Origin: Dunaliella salina
Lineage: Eukaryota > Chlorophyta > Chlorophyceae > Chlamydomonadales > Dunaliellaceae
Direction of reading: 5' to 3'
Assembly: GCA_002284615.2 (NCBI GenBank)
Contig: MU070757.1
Location: forward strand, 14,371 to 32,941
DNA: 18,571 nt
Positions within the stretch are counted from its first letter, which is position 1; each line of letters opens with the position of its first letter. The position numbers and the translations under genes were made by a program. The notes under the pieces were generated by a model. It was not told the DNA's origin. It searched no databases and was given only the letters and a program-made list of their open reading frames with translations. Positions 1 through 7,696 of this stretch are shown here, in pieces.

Positions 1-745
1 TGCTCAAGAGTGGGAATACATTCTGAATAGCCTGTGTTTGTTTCCGTGTTGCAGGATTCTGGTTGCATGCTTTAAAGCTCGCTCTGACTCCTCCTAGGTG
101 AGCGCAACGGTTGGTTGATGGACTGCACAACTGCATCCCATTTTCAATTGTGTATAATTGTGAAGTAACAGTGCACATGCTTGTGCTCAACAAGTCCCTG
201 TGTGTGGCAAGGAACTTATGCTCATGCTCATTCATACTTGTGCACCCTCAATGCTAAGCAATGTTTGCTTTCAAGGATTCCATGGCTGCATGCTATTCAC
301 GCCTGAGTTTGTATTTGCAAATACATATCTGTACTAGACACTCATGCCAGGGAGCTGCTTGCATTTCTTTTTGCTTTGGACCACAGGCACAAGTGAAGCT
401 GCATATCCTGGACACACTTCAGGTGAGGAGGAAGCCTGCTCAGTCAGATAGCCGCTTGTAGGAATGAGGGTGCTCCTGCACTCCTTGGAGGGTGCATGCT
501 TGCAGCATGTGCATCACCAGCAGCAGCAGCGTGGTGAGTTTGTTTTAGCTAATTGATTTGCATACAATGACAAAAAGTTTGGACTCCAAAGGCTGAGTTT
601 GAGTGCATTCACTCTTGTTCTGCTATTATGTCTTGAAATGCCTGTGTGTGCAGCTGCATGTTTCTGCTTTTTTTCTGTATCATGCACTCATGCTCGACAC
701 TCACTTGTATCAGGTGCAAACATGTTGTCATCACATCCAGGCAGA
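1..745. other. Non-repetitive DNA with weak exon-like islands
   Basis: No long ORF or recognisable domain is present. Two short segments are bounded by good splice-type signals on the plus strand. One is 55-97, preceded by a T-rich tract and GCAG and followed by GTGAGC. The other is 387-422, preceded by a pyrimidine-rich tract and CCACAG and followed by GTGAGG, and it reads AQVKLHILDTLQ in one open phase. A third possibility is 717-753, which follows TATCAG and ends at a GTAAG that is only continuous if the transposon at 755-1411 is removed. The open phases of the first two do not join directly, so at least one call is wrong or an exon is missing. I do not recognise the protein. This may be a decayed or still active host gene. 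Confidence 0.2.
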
Positions 746-754
746 ATAATATTG
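746..754. repeat. Left target-site duplication of the 755-1411 element
   Basis: ATAATATTG here is repeated exactly at 1412-1420, immediately outside the other terminal inverted repeat. Joining the two flanks across one copy reconstructs a plausible empty site reading AATAATATTGTAAGCC, which contains a GTAAG splice-donor-like motif. Confidence 0.85.
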
Positions 755-1411
755 CAGAGGTGGTCATCTGAGGGTCCCAAAAGGGGTGTTTTTAAAATGT
801 GAATGGAATATGGTGGCCCCAGCTGGCACTTTTCAAGCTTTGTACCCAGATGTAGCCATGCTCCGGTATCCAAAGCACCTGAGCTTGAAAAGTGCCAGCT
901 GGGGACACCTACCTAATTAGCCGCGGCGTGAACCCTAGTTTTCACCACCAAAACTCCATTCCAGACCACCTACTGCACCAAATTGAGTGATTTTTGGTGA
1001 TTTGGAGTCCTTGTACCAAAAGAATATCATTGCAAAAAATTTGGAGGGGAACGGACCGGTACTTGGTCAGATACCCCATTTTGGCCCATTTCCCTAAGAA
1101 AAAATTAGCAAATGGGGTGCCAAAAAGGTGAAAAATCAACTTTCTCCAACTCAGCTTTTCAGCACACCGATGAATTCCTCTTCATAAAAGAAGTACTCCT
1201 GGGGCATTTTGAGGGTAAAAGAAGCTCTGGTTGGGGAGTACTGGCTCAAAACGTGTAAACCTAGTGCCAAAATTTGAACTGAGATTTCACCTAGGCCACT
1301 GGGGTGGTCCGTTTGGCCTCAAACTTTTTTAATCATCTAGGTATGTTGTTCAAACATGATCTGCATCAAAAAAGTCACATTCCTAGACATTTGCTCAGAT
1401 GACCACCTCTG
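755..1411. mobile_element. Non-autonomous hAT-like DNA transposon (MITE-like), 657 bp
   Basis: The element has perfect 18-bp terminal inverted repeats, CAGAGGTGGTCATCTGAG at 755-772 and its reverse complement at 1394-1411. It is flanked by a perfect 9-bp direct repeat, ATAATATTG, at 746-754 and 1412-1420. No transposase is encoded and ORFs inside are short, so it would depend on a transposase from elsewhere. The CAGAGGTGG terminus resembles hAT superfamily ends. hAT transposases make 8-bp duplications, so the ninth base could be a chance match. A Mutator-like origin (usually 9-bp duplications) is the alternative. The intact ends and duplication suggest a fairly recent insertion. Boundaries are seen directly; superfamily is inferred. 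Confidence 0.85.
817..904. repeat. Perfect 23-bp inverted repeat (hairpin) inside the transposon
   Basis: The 23 bases at 817-839 are the exact reverse complement of 882-904, separated by a 42-nt loop. The structure lies about 45 bp inside the left end of the 755-1411 element and has no counterpart near the right end. It could be a subterminal structure used in transposition, a nested fold-back insertion, or a source of small RNA if transcribed. Only the inverted repeat itself is certain. Confidence 0.85.
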
Positions 1412-1420
1412 ATAATATTG
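1412..1420. repeat. Right target-site duplication of the 755-1411 element
   Basis: Exact copy of the 9 bases at 746-754, directly abutting the right terminal inverted repeat. Confidence 0.85.
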
Positions 1421-1975
1421 TAAGCCATATCTACTGATTTCAATGTCTTTGCAACCCACCAGGCTCAGCAGATGCAAACGCCGATGCCCAGCCTACTCTT
1501 GCATTCTCCTGAATAAATTTGCCACTAAAGGTTGTTCAAAATTCTACCAGGTCCTCATGATTTAAAGAGACACTTAAATCTTTGAGTTTGCCTGCAGCGT
1601 CCGTGTGATCGGGCCTACAGGAAAATGGCTTGCTTTGCTGCGTCTTGATGCATCATCCATGTGGATGGTTCTTTCTTTTGCTGAACAGTGAGGGGAGTCA
1701 TTACTGCACTTGCTACATAGGCAAACACAGGAAGAGGAAGGAGGCCAAACAGAATCTGGACAAGGATCATGCAGCCCTGGAGGCAGCAAGCGGCATATTT
1801 GGAGACAGAGGTGGATATGTACGGCATGAGCCTTAGCTGGCAGTGCAAGCGGGTGTTGATGAACATTGTATGCGAGCAATTTGCATGACTGTTCTATGGA
1901 CAGCATATTAGCATTTACAGTCCTATTCCTTGACGTTCAAACACACTTGAGACATTGAATGAAGCTTGTGGCCTT
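1421..1975. other. Right flank of the transposon, no recognised gene
   Basis: A candidate exon follows the CCACCAG at about 1455-1461 and contains an open phase reading QQMQTPMPSLLLHSPE, ending at a TAA near 1515 that overlaps an AATAAA. If the transposon were absent, this phase would continue from the 717-753 segment. A separate plus-strand ORF (1630-1836) ends with a charged tail (HRKRKEAKQNLDKDHAALE) that could be coding but matches nothing I recognise. Neither is firm. Confidence 0.2.
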
Positions 1976-1979
1976 GCAT

Positions 1980-2880
1980 GCTTAGTAAGTATGAATGTCG
2001 AGCACAGAAGTAGGCAACATGCGCTAGAAAGCAGCATCGAGCGCTAGAAAGGGTCATCGAGCGCTAGAAAGCAGCATCAAGCGCGAGAAAGGGTCATCGA
2101 GCGCAAGAAAGGGTCATCGAGCGCTAGAAAGGGGGGCAAAGAGGGCTAGAAAGGCCGAACGAGCGCAAGAAACCAGCAACGTGCGCTAGAAAGCAGCATC
2201 GAGCGTTAGAAAGGGGAGCAGAGAGTGCTAGAAAGGCCAAACGAGCGCAAGAAACCAGCAACATGCGCTAGAAAGCAGCATCGAGCGCTAGACAGGGGAG
2301 CAAAGAGTGCTAGAAAGGCCAAACGAGCGCAAGAAACCAGCAACATGCGCTAGAAAGCAGCATCGAGCGCTAAAAAGGGGGGCAGAGAAAAGGGGGGCAG
2401 AGAGTGCTAGAAAGGCCAAACGAGCGCAAGAAACCAACAACGTGCGCTAGAAAGCAGCATCAAGCGCTAGAAAGGGGGGCAGAGAGTGCTAGAAAGGCCA
2501 AACGAGCGCAAGAAACCAGCAACGTGCGCTAGNCAAACGAGCGCAAGAAACCAGCAACGTGCGCTAGAAAGTGCAATCAAGCGCTCGATAGAGAAGGACA
2601 GGAAGTGCTAGTTGAGGCGAACGAGCGCAAGAAACCAACAACGTGCGCTAGTGCAATCAAACGCTCGACAGAGCAGTACATGGAGCGCTAGTTACGTCAA
2701 ACAAGCGCTAGAAAGCATCATCGAGCGCACGAAGCTGCTTGCGTGCACGCAGAGGCGTGCTCCGTCGAGCGCTAGAACCTTACATCCAGCGCACGATTGA
2801 GTAACTAGCGCTCGCTTTCAAACGAACACAAGCGCATGTTGGTACCTTCTAGCGCTCGACAGGAGGCCCTGCACCAAGCG
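1980..2880. repeat. Satellite array: ~20-bp monomers in an 82-bp higher-order repeat
   Basis: The block is built from variants of a GCGCTAGAAAG-containing monomer of 20-22 bp. Four successive monomers form a higher-order unit of 82 bp: the GAGCGCAAGAAACCA segment starts at 2161, 2243, 2325, 2422 and 2504. The spacings are 82, 82, 97 and 82, and the 97 is explained by a 15-bp internal duplication of GGGGGGCAGAG-like sequence near 2380-2402. Before 2160 the array is a simple 20-mer alternation. After about 2600 monomers become degenerate, and fade out near 2880 just before an integrase fragment. A related 84-bp array lies at 18381-18571. Confidence 0.9.
2533..2533. other. Ambiguous base (N) inside the satellite, probable assembly junction
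   Basis: The single N interrupts a higher-order unit. The next unit marker occurs only 35 bp after the previous one (2504 to 2539) instead of 82, so part of a repeat unit has probably been collapsed or joined here. The copy number of the array should not be trusted. Confidence 0.6.
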
Positions 2881-2916
2881 CTCGATGATGCGTTAAGCAG
2901 AAGTAGTTTCCCTGAG

Positions 2917-3390
2917 TGGTATGTGAGACCAGACCAAAGGGATTGGAATGAGATGTTGTGGTGTGCGGAGTTTGCTATCAACAACTCGTACATGGAATCC
3001 GCTCAGAACACGCCGTTTTTCCTGAACTATGGGCAGCACCCATTGACTCCTACATCGGTGGACATGCCTAGGCATGTGCCTCAGGCACATGACTTCATTG
3101 AAGGCATTGCAAAGGCAGTGCAAGAAGCCAAGGAGCACCTGGGCCAGGAAAGAGGGAAAATGGCAGAGATCGCAAACAGGTGAAGTCGTTCGGTGCACTA
3201 TGAGCCAGAACAGTTGGTCATGCTCAACACGAAAAACCTACGAGGAAGTAGCGAGCAAGGTGCACGCAAGTTGAAGCCTAGGTTCATGGATCCATTAAAA
3301 GTGCTCTAAATGGTTGGAAATGTGGCAGTGCAGCTGGAGCTGCCGACAAGTTGGTGAAAGATCCATGATGTGTTTCATGTGAGTCTCGTC
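2917..3390 (+). pseudogene. Orphan chromovirus integrase C-terminal fragment
   Basis: One plus-strand reading frame reads through the end of a Ty3/gypsy integrase. It runs from VRPDQRDWNEML through CAEFAINNS and QNTPFFLNYGQHPLTP, then after stops continues as EPEQLVMLNTKNLRG, a GPF/Y-like PRFMDPLKVL and IHDVFHVSLV. In-frame stops lie at 3181-3183 and at two later positions (about 3307 and 3355). It aligns along its whole length with integrase element 2 encodes at 11801-12604, but is clearly diverged. The catalytic DDE region, RT, protease and gag are all absent here, and no LTR flanks it. It sits between two satellite blocks, so it is a relic carved out by recombination or by satellite expansion. 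It cannot make integrase. Confidence 0.85.
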
Positions 3391-3407
3391 ACTATCCCCA
3401 TGAGATT

Positions 3408-3776
3408 CCGCTTTTAGTGCGCTTTTGCAAAAGCACAGTTACGCTTTTAGTGCGCTTTTAGTGCGCTTTTAGTGCGCTTTTAGTGCGCTTTGAGAAAGCG
3501 CACTAAAAGCGCACTAAAAGCGCACCAAAAGCGCGCAAAAAGCGCACGCAAAAGCGCTGTTTTCAAGTATTGTCCTTGCTAATCGTTTGCGCTTTTGCGT
3601 GCGCTTCAAGTGCGCTTTCAGTGCGCTTTTAGTGCGCTTTCTCAAAGCGCAATAAAAGCGCACTGAAAGCGCACTAAAAACGCTGTAAAAAGCGCAACTT
3701 CAAAGTGCTTTCCTTGCTAATTGTTTATAGGATCCTGCAACCCCACCGCAAAAATCGCCAAGTGCTTGAGTTGTAA
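3408..3776. repeat. Palindromic GCGCTTTTAGT repeat block with two cruciform-capable hairpins
   Basis: Direct copies of an 11-bp GCGCTTTTAGT unit run into inverted copies. The first palindrome has arms of about 40 nt (about 3450-3491 and 3495-3536) around a GAG loop at 3492-3494. The second has arms of about 35 nt (about 3606-3640 and 3644-3680) around a CTC loop at 3641-3643. TCCTTGCTAAT.GTTT recurs at 3572 and 3711, so the larger unit is about 139 bp. The block is flanked by an imperfect 17-bp direct repeat (ACTATCCCC..AGATT at 3391-3407 and 3777-3793, two mismatches). The repeats are seen directly; mobility of the block is inference. Confidence 0.85.
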
Positions 3777-3793
3777 CTATCCCCACAAGATTG

Positions 3794-4312
3794 ACTGGCC
3801 TCCTTGCATGCGCGCCCTTCTCACATGCACACTTGCAGCAACGAACATAGCATGCTTCCTCCTTGATGGGGTGTGCTGCAACGCAGGCGAAGGGAGAGAG
3901 AAGGGGTGAGAGGTGGTAATCGTCATCAAAGGGGATAACATATCCTGCTCGAGAGATGTGAGTGGTGCGTAGTCTATCATGCTCAGTGAGGGAGCATCCT
4001 AGGCCTGCAAAGGGGCATCACGCATGTAGCAGTCATGTATTGAGCAGTTACCAATACCATAAAGTCCTGGAGCTGGCCAACACCATATGCAGCTGCTTCA
4101 TCCGCGCCCAGGTCGAGTAAGTGACAGGATTGAGGAAAGGGAGGGTTGTGGAGAGGGAGTTCTGGCACGGTCAACAATTGCGCAGAGGTCATAGAGAAGC
4201 AATGTTGGGCTGATCGAAATCAAATTTTCAATTGTGTTATCATCAGAAGGCACACTCGTGACACGTTGTCATTGAGAATTTGCCAAGTGTTGCACAGTTT
4301 TTATGTGGACTT
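3794..4312. other. Intergenic DNA, nothing recognised
   Basis: Only short ORFs are present on either strand, none with a recognisable domain. The last five bases before the retrotransposon (GACTT, 4308-4312) are a candidate target-site duplication for element 1; the matching flank at 10723-10727 is GAATT. Confidence 0.4.
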
Positions 4313-4504
4313 TGCTACGTACAGAGTAGTAGCTTAGAGAACTTTAAGAATGTGATTAAGAGATGGAGTGAGATCACACCTTCTGAGTATTAAGCAGTGA
4401 CCGGGTCGTAGGCTTGGTTCGACTCCCAGAGCAATAAACCCCTAATTGCTTAGCTGCTTATACTCAGAGGGCCTTCACGCTTATGTCCACTGCGGGACGT
4501 AACA
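4313..4504 (+). repeat. 5' LTR of element 1 (192 bp)
   Basis: The repeat starts TGCTACGTACAG and ends GGGACGTAACA. It differs from the 3' LTR (10531-10722) at five sites with no indels. It contains an AATAAA polyadenylation-type signal at 4433-4438 and a TTCGACT T-loop motif at 4413-4429. In this copy one stem position of the T-arm is mispaired (T instead of G). For an autonomous gypsy element, 192 bp is very short. Confidence 0.92.
4397..4432 (+). promoter_or_regulatory. tRNA-like core in the 5' LTR of element 1
   Basis: This is the same 36-bp core as at 10615-10650, with one substitution (G to T in the T-arm stem at about 4415). The TTCGACT loop and B-box centre are kept. Confidence 0.55.
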
Positions 4505-4505
4505 G

Positions 4506-4517
4506 TGGTAGCGAAGC
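4506..4517 (+). other. Candidate tRNA primer-binding site
   Basis: TGGTAGCGAAGC starts one base after the 5' LTR. The TGG start (complement of the CCA tail) and position are those of a primer-binding site. The first bases resemble the complement of an initiator methionine tRNA 3' end, with apparent mismatches after base 7. The primer identity is not secure. Confidence 0.55.
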
Positions 4518-4817
4518 TTTTGGTGCTTTTCTAGACACAAGAGGAGGTAATGAGTACGCCAAGCTGGTAAGTGATGCTCTATGTATTTTTGCACGACTCG
4601 CTGGGGTCTGGCGTGGTGACGCTGAGGGAGGCAGGTGAGATTCGCTGTCGAGTGGGTTTCTCATTGGCTGCAAGCTCCTTGCGCTTGCCTTGCTCCGCTC
4701 TATCGCCTCTCCTCTTTCAACTTTGTAGGGAACGCACCATCTCAGCTGGGCAGCAGTCCGCACTGATGCTTTGCGAGCGGGGATGGTGAAGATATTTCCA
4801 AGCATGTATGCCTGGAA

Positions 4818-4820
<3 letters not shown>

Positions 4821-4869
<49 letters not shown>
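4821..4869 (+). repeat. (TC)n microsatellite, about 24 units
   Basis: An uninterrupted TC dinucleotide run. ORFs crossing it on both strands (SLSLSL / REREREREREK) are products of the repeat and not genes. Confidence 0.97.
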
Positions 4870-4872
<3 letters not shown>

Positions 4873-5905
4873 CTTTCCTCCTCGTGCAGGTGTTTCTAAT
4901 TGTCTAATTACCACCTGTACGCCAGTCTCACTTCGGATGGGTGGCTCTCACTGGCTCTTGTCCGCCCGTCCTAATTTTCCGCCGTTTTCTCAACATTTCC
5001 ACGCGCCCCGCGGCAATTGCTCCTTCTACTTGCTGGCTATAACTTTAACTTGCTGGGACGTCTCAAGACCATCTGGCGGACACGAGTTGCGCATGGGATT
5101 TTCAGCTGCATGTTTTCCTCTGATTCTGCAATAGCCTGATACCTAAACCCGCAAAACTATTCGCAAAACTATTTCATGCGATTTCATCCTGTTGATTTTG
5201 GCTATGCTGGACTGTCGAGCTTTGTTATCCATCATGGTGGGCCAACCCGTGACTGCTGGGCTGCATATCAGCGGCAAGGAATTCGAGCACAGCAAAGGGA
5301 GGTTGAGGTAAGTGCGTTTGCTAGCAGATGCTGGCTTGCATGGAGTGCATTCATGTATGGAATGCATTCTATGCCCTTGGATGTGTGCATGCATGCATAT
5401 GCGCGGATGTGTACAGTTCTCTGGGCTCATGCTTCTGGGCTCATGTAGCTACCATGCACATAGCATTTAAGTAACTGATGTCATGCCCTGGACTGGGCTG
5501 TTGAGAAGGATGCCGGATGGCATGAGGCGGGATGCCTTGGTAGACCAGGACTGGTCTGGAGCGGATGCTCCTTTTCAGTCGTGCAGAGTGGACTCTCTGC
5601 CTTCCTTGAGTATTATGGACACTCTTGTGCCTTGATGCTGGTTTAGAGAGTAATGCTGTTCATGCATGTCCTGGAAAAATACATGGCGTGGGGCAATTGT
5701 GTCTAGTGCTCATTGATGGCACTGATGCACAGCATCTCACCCCCATGCAACAGAGGGTGGAGCAGAATGGAGTTTAGCATGCGGAGGTTGTGAATAAAAT
5801 TGCTGGAAAACTGCAGCAAAAAGCGTGTGGGCAGTGGTATGCATGTAATGCATGGAAGTAATGCCTTGGGAACACATGGAAGTGATGCCTTTGAGTACGC
5901 AAGGA

Positions 5906-5965
5906 AATGCTGCTTTGAGGAATGTTGCCTTGAGAAAAGCTGCCTTGGAAAATGGTGCCTTGGGA
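5906..5965 (+). repeat. 15-bp minisatellite, four copies
   Basis: Four successive 15-mers of the form AA(T/A)G(C/T/G)TGC(C/T)TTG(A/G)(G/A)(G/A) occupy 5906-5920, 5921-5935, 5936-5950 and 5951-5965. Looser related copies start near 5848. The length is a multiple of three, and one phase reads NAALR-NVALR-KAALE-NGALG, so the expansion would be tolerated in a coding region. It lies just upstream of the gag remnant of element 1. Confidence 0.8.
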
Positions 5966-6126
5966 AACGCGCATATGGCGGGCATTGGTGTGTTGCTTTG
6001 CCCCTTCCGTGCGGAGGAATGTTGCACCTATGCATGCACTTGGAATTGGTGGTTTGAAGATTGCGGAGAGCATGTCCTTCTACTTGCAGCAAATTGGTGA
6101 GCATTGGTCATTACAACTGAGAACTG

Positions 6127-6960
6127 ATGAACTCTGCCAATTTGAAAGTCAATTTGCCTGCATCTGTCAAGTGGAAGGTTACAGATGTATACATGAGACC
6201 CAGTGCAATTTTTGAGGGAGGTGCACAACTATGCTGTTTGTGCGCAACAGGATTGGGCAGGCGCTTTCAATAATAATCCTTTTGGAACCCAATCTGTCAT
6301 GGGCATTCTCCTTGTGCGTGGAAAAGGCGGGATTGGGCCGCAATGTGAGTTTGGAACAAGCTGTGGATATTTTCTTCATGCTCATGGCACAGACTTGTAT
6401 GACCTTGCCTTCAAAGAAACAATCGAGCTGTCAAGAGGTGAAATCAGGCAAAGTAAAGGCCAGTCTGTGCTTGAGTATGGTATAGAATTCAGGAATGCAG
6501 CGATGACTGCATACCAAGACTTGCCTACCATTCTATTGTGCGATAAATTTGTGAGTAGTCTTTTCCACCCTGACATGCCAAGAGAATGTGCAACTCCTTG
6601 TTTGGTGGCAAATGGGACAACTTAAATGCCTACATCACAAATGGAGTACCATGTATTGGGCAGGATTGGGGCATATAGCATGACAAGGACTATTAATGCT
6701 GCAGCAACCAGAACAGCATGCCTAAACCAATTCGTGCGTCCACGGTACCTGCACCCATACTGCCTGTGAACATATCTGGCGATGCCTTGAATACAATACG
6801 TTCTAACAGCAACAAGGAACCAAAGTGGCATGTGAGGAAATTTAAGAGGCAGAGGGGAGTGTTTACGAGAATGGTACATAAAACGTTGAAATGTAGAACG
6901 AGAGCTAATTTTGCGGTGAGAGAGGCCACATGGCTAAGGATTGCAGAGCAAAGAAGAAAG
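6127..6960 (+). pseudogene. gag: gag pseudogene of element 1 (capsid region and broken zinc knuckle)
   Basis: The region matches the gag of element 2 in pieces. MNSANLKVNLPASVKWKVTD begins at 6127. QFLREVHNYAVCAQQD follows in a second frame from 6203. LLEPNLSWAFSLCVEKAGLG and SLEQAVDIFFML lie in the 6231-6485 frame. LSRGEIRQSKGQSVLEYG through CDKFVSSLFHPDMPREC returns to the 6203 frame and ends at a TAA at 6623-6625. DNLNAYITNGV follows. Near 6925-6948 a frame reads C-GERGH-MAKD-C, the last three ligands of a CCHC zinc knuckle; the first cysteine is missing. At least three frameshifts interrupt it, so no capsid protein could be made. In intact relatives this protein forms the virus-like particle and binds genomic RNA. 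Confidence 0.85.
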
Positions 6961-7696
6961 GGAAGTTGAGGATCTAAGAGGAAAGATTCAGAAATTGGAT
7001 CCCGCCACAATCGAGGTGATAAGGTTGCTTCAGTCACTCTGGCAGACCTGCAGGTTATGTATGAGGCTTAAAGTAGGTTTAGACATTTTGCTTACATCCC
7101 TTGCTGAACATGCCCGGAAGGATGAACAACTTTGTCCTGATGAAGCTTTTGACCCTGTTAGTGGTGAGCCTTGTAAGGTTGTTAACCCCCCTTTGAACTC
7201 AACTGTGCCAGCTGAGATACACACCTTAGGTGCAGCCAAGCACACGGAAGGCCTTACATTCATGTTCAAAGGTGTCTTTGGAGGTGAAAGATGCACAGTG
7301 CTCTTCGACACAGGAGCCTCAACCAGCTTTGTGAGTGAAAGTTGGGTGAATAGAGCAACCAAGGAAGGGAAAGCTACTCTCACAAAGCGCGCACTCAACA
7401 AATTTTTAAATGTTAAGGTGCATAAGGATGACTACATCTTAATTGCCGACAAATATGTTGGAACTTTGCTTCTGCAGAGGCATAGGGAAGGATGTATTGC
7501 GGTGTACCCCAACAAAGCGAGGCAAAAGGGAACAAAGCTTCACCTCAGAGCCAAAATTATGCTAGAAATGTTGCAAGGTGTGTATATAATTGTGGTCATG
7601 GATCTTCTCACAAAGTTCGGAGTAATGCTAGATTGCCCAGGGCGGAAGTTGTTGATGTACAATTTGAAAGATGAAGAATTGGAAAAGAAGTGTTAG
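6941..7696 (+). pseudogene. Retroviral-type aspartic protease region of element 1
   Basis: A 251-codon open frame carries the protease part of pol. VLFDTGASTSF holds the catalytic Asp at about residue 123, preceded by the HTEGLTFMFKGVFGGERC strand region shared with element 2. It is followed by the LLLQRHREGC and KARQKGTKLHLRAK segments and a flap-to-C-terminal stretch IIVVMDLLTKFGVMLDC. In element 2 the corresponding motif is IIVGMD, so glycine has been replaced by valine. The frame starts inside gag sequence and ends at a TAG, after which RT-linker sequence continues in other frames. This segment is the longest intact piece of element 1, but it is disconnected from gag and RT. Confidence 0.85.

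Larger units (their letters stand above)
4518..6100 (+). other. Long leader of element 1, no recognised gene
   Basis: This 1.6-kb stretch lies between the primer-binding site and the first recognisable gag sequence. ORFs are short and resemble nothing I know. It contains a TC microsatellite (4821-4869) and a 15-bp minisatellite (5906-5965). By analogy with element 2, where an open reading frame extends about 1 kb upstream of the conserved gag core, the 3' part may once have coded for the gag N-terminus. I could not align the two. Confidence 0.4.

Noticed and set aside
1574..1906. Minus-strand 110-codon ORF
   Set aside because: Cys/Ser/His-rich composition without a recognisable domain, and no splice or codon evidence; no better than the opposite-strand ORF in the same place.
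2000..2530. Regularly spaced short repeats resembling a CRISPR array
   Set aside because: The segments between repeats are themselves repeated in an 82-bp period rather than unique spacers. The context is eukaryotic retroelements, and no cas genes are present. This is a satellite.
4717..5134. Two overlapping ORFs with long Ser-Leu or Arg-Glu runs
   Set aside because: The runs are translations of the TC microsatellite at 4821-4869, and the remainder has no recognisable domain.
5703..6104. Minus-strand ORFs with a Phe-Pro-Arg/Gln-His repeat pattern
   Set aside because: The pattern is the reverse translation of the 15-bp minisatellite; no independent support for a gene.
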